Positions 25,623 to 32,653 of a stretch of 34,814 nt of DNA are shown here, in pieces. The stretch is taken from assembly GCA_028700425.1 (NCBI GenBank), contig JAQVSP010000006.1, positions 1-34,814 on the forward strand. The letters run 5' to 3'. The position numbers and the translations under genes were made by a program. The stretch is from Sphaerochaetaceae bacterium. Lineage in GTDB: Bacteria; Spirochaetota; Spirochaetia; Sphaerochaetales; Sphaerochaetaceae. The notes under the pieces are model-generated. The model made no database searches and had not been told where the DNA came from. It saw only the letters and a list, made by a program, of their open reading frames with translations. How positions within the stretch are numbered: position 1 is the first letter of the stretch; every line of letters begins with the position of its first letter.

Positions 25623-25839
25623 TAGGGTTGTATAGTTGACAATATTTAGCAACACTAGCTGTCAAGAAATCAAAATATTCTTGACTGCAAGGAGCTTCAA
25701 GCTCTTGCCTCAACTGAGATAGGGCAAAAAACCTTCCGGCCGGCTTTCTGGATCCTGTTGGCAAGGCATGGCTGCTTGTGTTGAAGCGCTCCACATTACT
25801 TCTCTGTGTGTGAAAGAATGTAGATGCTTCAATCTTCAT
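25600..25839 (-). CDS. Possible small ORF, 79 aa, unknown
   Basis: A lone small ORF in an otherwise empty 411-bp gap. Its ATG has GGAGA about 5 nt upstream, a good site for this genome. The product begins MKIEASTFFHTQRSNVERF and ends in a Tyr/Phe/Leu-rich tail; there is no signal peptide, membrane helix or familiar motif. The stop codon is embedded in an inverted repeat (25598-25622). Codon use is not clearly like that of the neighbours. It may be a real small protein, a decayed gene end, or part of a dispersed intergenic repeat. Confidence 0.35.
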   Translation of the reverse strand: MKIEASTFFHTQRSNVERFNTSSHALPTGSRKPAGRFFALSQLRQELEAPCSQEYFDFLTASVAKYCQLYNPMLLFRKK

Positions 25840-25873
25840 ATTATCTCCACATTTGGCATTTAGGTTGGCTTAT

Positions 25874-25895
25874 GTCGAAGGAAAGAAGCCTCGAC
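25874..25895 (+). promoter_or_regulatory. Leader hairpin upstream of the first secreted-protein gene
   Basis: GTCGA and TCGAC form a 5-bp stem, extendable by GG/CC after a bulge, about 25 nt upstream of the ATG and just upstream of the Shine-Dalgarno. No T tract follows. Confidence 0.3.
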
Positions 25896-25920
25896 GCAAT
25901 TCAGTTTCAAGGAGAAAGAA

Positions 25921-26427
25921 ATGAAAGCAAGGAAACTAGTGGTGACAATTATGATGCTGGCAATAGCCAGTGCGGCGGCCTTTGCAGGTACTACCTACAT
26001 AGGAACAAACGAGAGGATCCTGATTGTTCACGATGATGGAACATGGGAGAATCTTCAGAGCATAGAGGAGGATGGAACCTCCTATGAGGTCTGGAACAAT
26101 GTTCGCTTTGAGAACTACAAGTGGGACAGCACCAATGTTGTGAAGGTCGGCAAGTTCCTTCAGGAAGGCTTCTCGCTGACAATGACCATGGGGTGCTATT
26201 ACCGCCTTGAGATGAGCACATCCCAGTCCAAGTCCAAGTCAGCCTTAAGCTGGGAGGATCCTGTTCTCATGCTCAGCGATGGATCCATCATAGAGGGCTT
26301 TTCAGAGAAGCTGTCTGACCAGTCCTACAGCATTGTCTTCGATGTTCCTGATGGACTGGAGCCAATAAATGTAGGCTTTACGACCTCCAACAGCCAGGAT
26401 TGGCAGTTCTGCTACATCTCGTACTGA
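25921..26427 (+). CDS. Secreted protein with HDDGTW motif (paralogue 1)
   Basis: A 168-aa protein with a clear Sec signal peptide (KARKLVV, hydrophobic core, cleavage after AAAFA at about residue 22) and no lipobox Cys. The mature protein opens with RILIVHDDGTW, followed by a beta-rich domain containing FENYKWDSTNVVKVGKFL, YRLEM, LMLSDGSIIEGFSEKL and IVFDVPDGLEP. The downstream gene encodes the same series of motifs and is a tandem paralogue. The x-H-x-DGTW start resembles small periplasmic DUF families annotated from a DDGTWEY motif, function unknown. The ATG has AAGGAGA upstream, and a 5-bp hairpin (25874-25895) sits in the leader. Confidence 0.75.
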   Translation: MKARKLVVTIMMLAIASAAAFAGTTYIGTNERILIVHDDGTWENLQSIEEDGTSYEVWNNVRFENYKWDSTNVVKVGKFLQEGFSLTMTMGCYYRLEMSTSQSKSKSALSWEDPVLMLSDGSIIEGFSEKLSDQSYSIVFDVPDGLEPINVGFTTSNSQDWQFCYISY

Positions 26428-26542
26428 GAATGTGGAAAAAGATGTAGTTTGACGACAAAGGCTTAACGGCTTGGAAAACCGTGATTATCATTAGCATAGA
26501 ACCAGCGAGAACTGGAAACCTTTTGCTTAGGAGAGTGTAAAG

Positions 26543-27118
26543 ATGAGAAAGAAAGCATTATTGACAATCGCCTTGATTGCATTGGTGACTGCTGTGGCTA
26601 TGGCTGCAGACATGACCGCTGTGACAACCAGCGATTCCAAGGTCGTGATCCTTCATGAGGATGGGACATGGCAGTACTTTGAGAGAAGGTCCTATGACCA
26701 GGAGACAGGATACCTTTTGTCCGGAGTCCCTGAGTTCAAGAACCTCCAGTGGAGCGAAGCTAAGCTTGTGAAGCTTGGCAACTGGCTTGCAGGAGGGCGG
26801 ACGGGCTTATACACAAGCGGTGAGTTCTACCTGCTGGAGCTGAACGCTGACAGTGCAAAGGCAAGCTCCTCAGACAAGTGGAATGCTCCGTATCTTGTGC
26901 TCAGCGACGGAACAAAGGTGGAGGGTTTCTCCGCTTCCCTGTCTCAGAGCCGCTACAGCTCAACCTACAAGAGCCTCACAGGCCAAAGCTCAGTGACAGT
27001 CAAGTACACCATGATCTTCGAGATCCCTTCTGCAGCTGAAGTAAGCTCAGTTGAGTTCATCAAGGATGGCTCAGAGGCCGTAGAGTCGGCAACTTTGTCG
27101 GAGCTAAGGGTGTTTTAG
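26543..27118 (+). CDS. Secreted protein with HEDGTW motif (paralogue 2)
   Basis: A 191-aa protein with a Sec signal peptide (RKKALL, hydrophobic core, cleavage near AVAMA at residue 21). The mature start KVVILHEDGTWQYFE matches RILIVHDDGTW of the upstream gene. Colinear matches follow: FKNLQWSEAKLVKLGNWL, FYLLEL, LVLSDGTKVEGFSASL and MIFEIPSAAEV. Relative to paralogue 1 it has insertions in the middle and a longer C-terminus ending SATLSELRVF. The ATG has AGGAG 8 nt upstream. The 115-bp gap between the two genes has a weak hairpin but no obvious terminator, so they may be co-expressed. A terminator follows. Confidence 0.75.
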   Translation: MRKKALLTIALIALVTAVAMAADMTAVTTSDSKVVILHEDGTWQYFERRSYDQETGYLLSGVPEFKNLQWSEAKLVKLGNWLAGGRTGLYTSGEFYLLELNADSAKASSSDKWNAPYLVLSDGTKVEGFSASLSQSRYSSTYKSLTGQSSVTVKYTMIFEIPSAAEVSSVEFIKDGSEAVESATLSELRVF

Positions 27119-27137
27119 CTGAAGATGCAGCCTTAAT

Positions 27138-27168
27138 AGCCACTGGAGCAATCTGGTGGCTTTTTTGT
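27138..27168 (+). terminator. Intrinsic terminator after the secreted-protein pair
   Basis: AGCCAC and GTGGCT pair across a 12-nt loop (27138-27161) and run into six T. It separates the secreted pair from the tetR promoter, whose -35 TTGACA begins right after the T tract. Confidence 0.75.
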
Positions 27169-27196
27169 TGACAACGTAAACAATTTTCTGTAACTT
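27168..27196 (+). promoter_or_regulatory. Possible promoter of the TetR-family gene
   Basis: A perfect -35 TTGACA is followed after 17 bp by a poor -10 TAACTT, about 25 bp before the start codon. The -35 sits inside GTTGACAAC, a 9-bp odd palindrome that could be an autoregulatory half-site. The weak -10 lowers confidence. Confidence 0.4.
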
Positions 27197-27219
27197 TAAG
27201 CTATCCACGGGAGGGTTTT

Positions 27220-27741
27220 ATGGATCTCAGGATTATAAAGACGAAGAAAGCAATCAAGGAAGCCTTTCTTGAGCTCAGAGCCAAGGAAAGCCTGGAAAAA
27301 ATCAAGATAAAGGACTTATGCCAGCTCGCCTTGATCAACAAGACCACATTCTACAAGCATTATAAGGATATCTTCGATCTGTCTGACCAGCTTGAGAACG
27401 AAACCCTGAAGTCCGTGATTGAGGCCTTCGCAGACAAGGACAAGATCCTGAGCGATCCAAGAGCCTTCATGGAGGGCATTCCGCTTGCCTTCAAGAGCCA
27501 GGACCATGAGCTTTCAATCCTGTTTGACGGCAGATCCGAGACTCTTACAAACAAGTTCGAGAAGATTCTCCGAGATGCATATAGCACTGAGGATGCCACA
27601 GTCTCCGATGACGTTCGCAATACCTTCCTCATCGGTGGATGCGTACACACCTTCCAGGTGCTCTCCAAGGAGAAGAACTACCAGCTCAAGGAGATTCTTG
27701 ATTGCCTGGTCACCGTCCTCTCCAGCTTCAAGGCCTTATAG
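27220..27741 (+). CDS. TetR/AcrR-family transcriptional regulator
   Basis: DNA-binding repressor-type protein of 173 aa. The N-terminal helix-turn-helix shows the TetR pattern: RIIKTKKAIKEAFLELRAK, IKIKDLCQLALINKTTFYKHYKD (residues about 25-50). The C-terminal ligand/dimer domain is divergent and resembles the short TetR_C forms of DhaS-like regulators. The ATG has GGGAGG 7 nt upstream. It lies 32 bp upstream of glf on the same strand, with a strong hairpin between. No efflux pump is adjacent, so the targets are unknown. Confidence 0.88.
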   Translation: MDLRIIKTKKAIKEAFLELRAKESLEKIKIKDLCQLALINKTTFYKHYKDIFDLSDQLENETLKSVIEAFADKDKILSDPRAFMEGIPLAFKSQDHELSILFDGRSETLTNKFEKILRDAYSTEDATVSDDVRNTFLIGGCVHTFQVLSKEKNYQLKEILDCLVTVLSSFKAL

Positions 27742-27772
27742 CCCAAGTCCATCTTATGTGATAAGCTTGGGC
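27741..27772 (+). promoter_or_regulatory. Hairpin abutting the glf start codon
   Basis: GCCCAAG and CTTGGGC form a perfect 7-bp stem around an 18-nt loop. The stem begins at the last base of the tetR stop codon and ends one base before the glf ATG, where a Shine-Dalgarno would be expected. No T tract follows, so a translational control element is more likely than a terminator. Confidence 0.5.
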
Positions 27773-27773
27773 C

Positions 27774-28886
27774 ATGAACAAGCAGCATTATGATTTCCTC
27801 ATTGTAGGCTCAGGCCTCTATGGTTCAGTTTTTGCACATGAAGCCATGAAAAGGGGCAAGAGCGTTCTTGTAGTCGAGAAGCGCCCCCACAAGGGAGGCA
27901 ATCTTTATTGCCTTGAGCGTGATGGCATCCAGATCCACTATTACGGCGCTCATATCTTCCATACCAAGAGCAAGGCCATATGGGATTACTGCAATGAGCT
28001 CTCTGAGTTCGCATTCTACATAAACAGCCCAGTGGCAAATTTCAACGGCAGGCTTTACAATCTTCCGTTCAACATGAACACCTTCTATCAGCTCTGGGGA
28101 ACAGTGACGCCAGCCCAGGCAATGGAGAAGATCGAGTCTCAGCGCCTTAAGCTGAACCGCGATCCAGAGAACCTTGAGGAGCAGGGCCTATGCCTTGCTG
28201 GCAAGGACATCTTCGATACGCTGATCAAGGGCTATACTGAAAAGCAATGGGGACGGCCTTGCAGCGCCCTTCCTCCTTCCATACTCAAGAGGGTCCCCTT
28301 CCGCTTCCGCTATGACAACAACTACTTCAACGATCCCTACCAGGGCATTCCCAAGGGAGGCTACAACACCCTCATAGATGCTCTTCTAGATGGCGCCGAG
28401 GTTCTTCTGAACACAGACTTCAATGAGAACAGGCAGCTTGCCGACCTGGCTGACAAGGTTCTCTACACTGGAACCATCGACTCCTACTTCGACTTCAGCG
28501 AAGGCGAGCTCAACTATCGCAGCGAACGCTTTGAGCTGGTCAGGTACGATGAGGAGAACCACCAGGGAGTGGCAGTGATGAACTACACTGATACCAAGAC
28601 CCCATACACAAGGGCTATCGAGCACAAGCACTTCGAGCCCAAGGATGGCATAAATGCCACCTGGGTGAGCTATGAGTATCCTATGGAGTACAGCAAGAGC
28701 GCAGAGCCTTACTATCCAGTCAATGACCAGAGAAACACAAGGCTCTACGAGACCTACAAGGCCATGGCTCAGAAGGAGGAGAAGCTTCTTCTCGGAGGAA
28801 GGCTTGCCCAGTACAGCTACTTTGATATGGACAAGACTGTCGAGGCAGCTCTCAAGCTCGTGCAGCAGGTCATGCCAGAAGCCTAG
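27774..28886 (+). CDS. glf: UDP-galactopyranose mutase
   Basis: Flavoenzyme interconverting UDP-galactopyranose and UDP-galactofuranose, the donor for Galf-containing surface glycans. The N-terminal FAD-binding Rossmann motif is FLIVGSGLYGSVFAHE with KSVLVVEKRPHKGGN. UGM-typical segments follow: YYGAHIFHT, NLPFNMNTFYQLWG, YTEKQWGRP, PFRFRYDNNYFNDPYQGIP and RLAQYSYFDMD at the C-terminus. It is 370 aa, the bacterial length. It has only a weak ribosome-binding site, which lies within a hairpin. Its TAG stop shares a CTAG with the stop of the convergent glycosyltransferase gene. Together with that gene it points to a small surface-glycan locus. Confidence 0.95.
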   Translation: MNKQHYDFLIVGSGLYGSVFAHEAMKRGKSVLVVEKRPHKGGNLYCLERDGIQIHYYGAHIFHTKSKAIWDYCNELSEFAFYINSPVANFNGRLYNLPFNMNTFYQLWGTVTPAQAMEKIESQRLKLNRDPENLEEQGLCLAGKDIFDTLIKGYTEKQWGRPCSALPPSILKRVPFRFRYDNNYFNDPYQGIPKGGYNTLIDALLDGAEVLLNTDFNENRQLADLADKVLYTGTIDSYFDFSEGELNYRSERFELVRYDEENHQGVAVMNYTDTKTPYTRAIEHKHFEPKDGINATWVSYEYPMEYSKSAEPYYPVNDQRNTRLYETYKAMAQKEEKLLLGGRLAQYSYFDMDKTVEAALKLVQQVMPEA

Positions 28887-29920
28887 TTGAAGCGCATCCT
28901 CCTCTGGGTTGCATGATACAGCTGGGCTGTAAGCCTGGAGCCCCAGGAGCCCTCGAGGTTGCTGGCAATTCCAAGGTAATGGTAGCGGAAGTACCTGTAG
29001 CTTTCAGGACGGGTATCTTTCACAAAGCGCCAGATCTCCTTGTGCTTCTCCTCGTTCTCGGGGCTTGGGTTCATTCTCAAGAACACTGATGGTATCATGA
29101 TCATGAACATAAGATGCTTGCGCATGTACGCATAGAGCCTCTTGCTCTTCTTGTAGTTTTCTGGGTTATAATAGCCGAGGAGCGTCTTGGTCACCTTTAT
29201 CTGCTGGTCGATTCTCTTAAGGTAGGTTGCCTCGTTGACGCTCTGGTCCTCTCGTCCAATGAAGTAGCGATAGAAGTTCACTGAAAGATAGAACATGCTT
29301 TTCACGTGAGGCAGCGGATAGAATATGAAAACGTTGTCTACGAAGAAGCAATGCCGCGGGAGCTCAAGGCCGATGGCCTTGACAAAGTCCGTCCTGTAGA
29401 ACATTGAATGCATGGCCAGGAACTGGCTGGGCTTGAAAGGCCTTGTGTCAGCCCACGTGAAGCAGCAGCCTTCGGGAAAGACGCTATGAAGGTCTACGGT
29501 ATATTGGGTATTGTCGCTCACATGCTCATAGACAAAGTTGCATAGCAGCAGGTCAATGTCCTGGCCGCTCCTTACTAAGCCCCTTATGGCATCCAGGATC
29601 TTCATGTAGCTGTCCCTGTCCACCCAGTCGTCAGAGTCGACAACCTTGAAGTAATGGCCTGTTGCATGGGCAAGTCCATTGTTCACTCCGGCTCCATGGC
29701 CGCCGTTCTCCTGGTGAATTGCGTGACAGATTCCAGGATGCCTGGACTCATACTCCTGGGCAATGGCCAGGGTGTCATCCTTGGTCGACCCATCATCTAT
29801 GATGAAGATCTCCACCTCATCCCCGCCCTCTAGAAGCGAGTCTATGGCCTTTCTCATATAGGCAGCGCTGTTATAGCATGGCACAGTAAAGGAAATAAGC
29901 TTCCTCTTGTCTTCGTTCAT
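28883..29920 (-). CDS. Family 2 glycosyltransferase
   Basis: Inverting GT-A glycosyltransferase, probably adding sugars to a surface glycan. I choose the ATG at 29920 (MNEDKRKLIS, 345 aa), which has GGAGAGG 5-8 nt upstream; an in-frame ATG at 30022 would add 34 residues with no ribosome-binding site. GT2 motifs: FTVPCYNSAAYM (11-22), IIDDGSTKDDT (40-50), ENGGHGAGVNNGL (71-83) and the metal-binding DxD region VVDSDDWVD (93-101). The C-terminal half is divergent with no membrane helix. The acceptor and donor are unknown. It is convergent with glf, sharing a 4-bp overlap at the stops. Confidence 0.88.
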   Translation of the reverse strand: MNEDKRKLISFTVPCYNSAAYMRKAIDSLLEGGDEVEIFIIDDGSTKDDTLAIAQEYESRHPGICHAIHQENGGHGAGVNNGLAHATGHYFKVVDSDDWVDRDSYMKILDAIRGLVRSGQDIDLLLCNFVYEHVSDNTQYTVDLHSVFPEGCCFTWADTRPFKPSQFLAMHSMFYRTDFVKAIGLELPRHCFFVDNVFIFYPLPHVKSMFYLSVNFYRYFIGREDQSVNEATYLKRIDQQIKVTKTLLGYYNPENYKKSKRLYAYMRKHLMFMIMIPSVFLRMNPSPENEEKHKEIWRFVKDTRPESYRYFRYHYLGIASNLEGSWGSRLTAQLYHATQRRMRFN

Positions 29921-30047
29921 GACCTCTCCAAGATGGATGAAACCATCATTATTTATTTTTCTTGATAATTCTGCAAAAGCATCGCAAAAGCCATAGCTTT
30001 CCGAATCCGCATACAATAACAATCAAGATCCTAAGAGATTACTGAGA

Positions 30048-30085
30048 ATCAGCTGAGGATTTCGACAATCACACCTACAGCTGAT
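30048..30085. repeat. Perfect 8-bp inverted repeat between two minus-strand genes
   Basis: ATCAGCTG and CAGCTGAT are separated by 22 nt, in the gap between the regulator (upstream) and the glycosyltransferase (downstream). No T tract follows on either strand. A perfect 12-bp palindrome AAGCTTAAGCTT lies nearby at 30106-30117, just beyond the regulator's stop codon. Either may be regulatory. Confidence 0.4.
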
Positions 30086-30127
30086 CCAGCATATGAAAGA
30101 TGACTAAGCTTAAGCTTCATGAAAGCC

Positions 30128-30781
30128 CTATTTTCTTGAAGACCTTATGTGCAGGTACACAGTGTTCTTGGAAATTCCAAGAATCTCGGCAACCTGGGCT
30201 ACAGAGTCCTTGAGATTGAAGATCCCCTTGTCATAGAGCATGAGCACAATCTCCTTGTTGCGATTGCTGCTCTGGATCGAAGGATTGTTGGAGACCTGGG
30301 CCTTGGCTTCGCTGACAGCTGAGACTATGACCTGGTCGACATTGCTTGCAAAGATCTCAGAGGATTCAGAGAGCTGTGGCGGAGACTCAGGGTTCAGGCT
30401 CTCGATAACAGCATCGACGGGTGTGTTCATATAGAAGTTGATGCAAAGCATTCCAAGAAGCTTCTTGCCTTCCCCGCGAATAGGTATGGTAGTGGACTTG
30501 AGCAGGACGCCCTGTGAGTTTCGAGAAAAGTATGGCGGGCAGCTGACGACCTCGCTGTCTGCCTCGGTTATCTTCTTGAGCATGCCAAGAGCGACATTTG
30601 TCATAGGAGCACCTTCCTTGCGGTTGGAGTAGTGCCCATTGACTATCTTTACAACCGAATGGTTTATATCCTCGAGGCTGTGAATGACAAACTCATGGCC
30701 TGGCCCCATGTAGGCAGCAAGGCCTTCAACCATATTGCTGTAGGATTCCAGAATCGCCTTATCATTTTTAGTAAGCTTCAT
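30128..30781 (-). CDS. YheO/DauR-like transcriptional regulator (PAS-like sensor plus HTH)
   Basis: A 217-aa regulator. The N-terminal half (ESYSNMVEGLAAYMGPGHEFVIHSLEDINHSVVKIVNGHYSNR in family pattern) matches the PAS-like YheO domain, and the C-terminal 45 residues (KEIVLMLYDKGIFNLKDS, VAQVAEILGISKNTVYLHI) form the helix-turn-helix. I place the start at the ATG at 30781, with GGAG about 10 nt upstream, rather than at 30808. Homologues such as DauR act on D-amino-acid catabolic genes; the ligand here is unknown. It is isolated by about 100 bp downstream and a 0.6-kb noncoding stretch upstream. Confidence 0.82.
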   Translation of the reverse strand: MKLTKNDKAILESYSNMVEGLAAYMGPGHEFVIHSLEDINHSVVKIVNGHYSNRKEGAPMTNVALGMLKKITEADSEVVSCPPYFSRNSQGVLLKSTTIPIRGEGKKLLGMLCINFYMNTPVDAVIESLNPESPPQLSESSEIFASNVDQVIVSAVSEAKAQVSNNPSIQSSNRNKEIVLMLYDKGIFNLKDSVAQVAEILGISKNTVYLHIRSSRK

Positions 30782-31367
30782 TTTTAATTCTCCAGATATT
30801 ATTACCAATAAACTTTTTACGATAAAATTTCAACCGAATTTTTTGTTTTTTTTCATCATTGCTGAAAGTTTTTTGACTTTATGAAATCATTGTGCAGAAA
30901 ATATCTGCCTAAAATGGAATAAGTTAAGGGTAAAAGAGCCTGAAAAAAGCAAATATTGTCACCTTTAGTGGCTAAAATGAACAACTACTTACCCATTCAG
31001 ATGAACATAAGAAGGTCTATGCTGATTGACATAAGCCTTCTTTGTCTCTTGACAACAGAATTAATGCTCCATTAGCTTCTACGATTTAGTAACATATGGG
31101 GAAAAACTTAAAAACATTGATAAACAATCACCGAGTGTACATTTTAAAATGTCATCTTTCAATAGTATTTTGGAAAATTGATATACATTTTCGCAAGATC
31201 GGAACTGAAGACAATAAACAAGAGGAACTGCAAGAGAAAAAACAACAGAAGATACTGCAGCCTTGCATGCTAGATCAAAACCAGATTAAGCAAGAAGTCT
31301 CTTGTAATACCCGATGTAATTACAGAAGCAGGACTTGATTGCAGGTTCAGCCCCCATGCCACTGTAT
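30782..31367. other. AT-rich noncoding stretch with several dyads
   Basis: About 590 bp with no convincing gene; the one longer frame (31096-31338, plus) has no ribosome-binding site and an unlikely composition. Contents: TTTAG/CTAAA with a 3-nt loop (30964-30976); AAGAAGG/CCTTCTT with a 20-nt partly paired loop (31009-31042); the perfect 14-bp palindrome ACATTTTAAAATGT (31139-31152) with a further TACATTTT about 30 bp downstream; and a distant TCTGCCTAA (30904-30912) matching the repeated motif of the fic promoter. No clear sigma-70 promoter was found. Confidence 0.5.
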
Positions 31368-32417
31368 CTATTCATTTCTGACATACCTTGCACTTCTCGT
31401 AGATCCTATTTTGGCAATACGTCCTTCTTTGAGCATTCTTGACAGAACGCTTTCGATTGTGGGGATGCTGATGTCAGGCAGAATATCATGAAGCTCCTGC
31501 TTGGAGATTGGTGTCAGGCTTCCTAGTACTGCAGCCTCAACCCGATTTTGCTTGTTGAACTTGTGGTCCTTGATAACTGCGAAACGTTTATCCAGTTCCT
31601 TATAGCACATGTATAGTGTGGACAGAAAGTTCTCGATGAATGGGAAATAATCGTTTTCGCTTGAATGCCATCCGGTAGAGGACTTCTGCAAGGAATCATA
31701 GTAATAGGCCTTGTACATGTTGATCTGCTCTTCGAACGAGACGTATTTGATAATATCAAAGTTCTCCTTGTACAGTAGCAGGAGGCTGAGAAGACGTGAC
31801 ATCCTGCCGTTGCCGTCACGAAACGGATGTATGCAGAGGAAATCAAGTATCACGCAGGGAATCAGAAGCAGCTGATTTATACTGGAGTCGCTTCTTGCAG
31901 AGTAATAGGCAAGGCAAAGCTGTTCCATGGCTTTTGGGGTATCTTCAGCGGACACAGGCGAGAATCTGATCCTTCTGTTTTTCATGGAGTCTATTTCAAT
32001 GATGGCGTTGTCATGCGTCTTGTATTCTCCTGCATAATCCATGCCTGTATGTGAGAGAAGGATGGAATGAAGGTCAAGGATGTCCTTTTCCGAAAAATCG
32101 AGATGCTCATAATTAAGATGAATCTTGTTCAGCGCATCGCGATATCCGGCAATCTCCTGCTCGTCATGGCTGATTGGTGCAGTGTTCTGGTTGACTATCG
32201 CTTCGATGCGCTTGTCACTGGAGACGATCCCTTCTATGGCATTGGAACCTTTAACGGACTGGACCTTTGCAATCTTCTCCAGTTCGCTGAACATTCCTAT
32301 GTGCTCGTCCTTGCGGATATCTGACATTGTCCTAAGCGAATATATGGCGCTGATGGTGTTTATCAACCTTGCAGGCAGCATGCCGTCTCTCAAAAATGAA
32401 TAATCGAATCTTCTCAT
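31368..32417 (-). CDS. Fic-family protein with N-terminal autoinhibitory motif and C-terminal winged helix
   Basis: Probable AMP- or nucleotidyl-transferase. The Fic motif is HPFRDGNGRMSR with catalytic His187 (numbered from the chosen start) and is fully canonical. An inhibitory-helix motif SNAIEG (58-63) precedes it, marking a class II Fic protein that keeps itself inactive. The last 70 residues (PISKQELHDILPDISIPTIESVLSRMLKEGRIAKIG) look like a winged helix, so it may bind DNA. I choose the ATG at 32417, 349 aa, with AGGAG 10 nt upstream and a TATAAT 31 bp upstream; earlier in-frame ATGs overlap the promoter. There is no small antitoxin gene beside it. Confidence 0.88.
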   Translation of the reverse strand: MRRFDYSFLRDGMLPARLINTISAIYSLRTMSDIRKDEHIGMFSELEKIAKVQSVKGSNAIEGIVSSDKRIEAIVNQNTAPISHDEQEIAGYRDALNKIHLNYEHLDFSEKDILDLHSILLSHTGMDYAGEYKTHDNAIIEIDSMKNRRIRFSPVSAEDTPKAMEQLCLAYYSARSDSSINQLLLIPCVILDFLCIHPFRDGNGRMSRLLSLLLLYKENFDIIKYVSFEEQINMYKAYYYDSLQKSSTGWHSSENDYFPFIENFLSTLYMCYKELDKRFAVIKDHKFNKQNRVEAAVLGSLTPISKQELHDILPDISIPTIESVLSRMLKEGRIAKIGSTRSARYVRNE

Positions 32418-32523
32418 TCTGCCTAATCTCCTCATCAATTTGCCTATATTATAGTACATTTTAGGCAGAATATCAGCAGAAACAGGAGATAATCTCTATA
32501 AATATTCAATTATATTAGGCAGA
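32418..32523. repeat. Four TTAGGCAGA-type motifs around the fic promoter
   Basis: TTAGGCAGA occurs exactly at 32461-32469 and 32515-32523 (plus) and at 32418-32426 (minus), with a partial TAGGCA on the minus strand at 32441-32446. The inner pair forms a TGCCTA/TAGGCA dyad flanking the -10 TATAAT (32448-32453, minus). The arrangement looks like an operator array; the fic protein itself, with its C-terminal winged helix, is a candidate binder. Confidence 0.6.
32448..32453 (-). promoter_or_regulatory. -10 element of the fic promoter
   Basis: A perfect TATAAT on the minus strand, 31 bp before the chosen fic ATG. The -35 position (CTGATA at 17 bp spacing) matches poorly, so activation or repression by a bound regulator would fit. 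Confidence 0.55.
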
Positions 32524-32560
32524 TTGAAATGCTCAAGCCTTCACTATGCTGTTTCTGATA
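32471..32560. repeat. Imperfect inverted repeat between fic and the GH127 gene
   Basis: The left arm (32471-32485) reads TATCAG, CAG, AAACAG and the right arm (32549-32560) is the reverse complement of TATCAGAAACAG, so 12 of 12 positions match apart from a 3-nt insertion. It encloses 63 bp that contain the 11-bp palindrome GAGATAATCTC (32486-32496) and one TTAGGCAGA copy. It could be a regulatory region or a small element remnant; no target duplication was found. Confidence 0.4.
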
Positions 32561-32653
32561 ATACCTCATAGAGAACCTTGTAATCTTATCCATTTCCGTG
32601 TTAAACCCTCTATGGATCTTGTCTTGAGTCGCCGCAAAACGGAGGAACGAATT

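Noticed and set aside
31045-31085. TTGACA near 31049 considered as a promoter
   Set aside because: No acceptable -10 at 15-19 bp spacing and no gene downstream on that strand.
31096-31338. 80-codon plus-strand frame in the AT-rich gap
   Set aside because: No ribosome-binding site, low-complexity Lys/Gln/Asn composition, and it runs over a palindrome; most likely noncoding.
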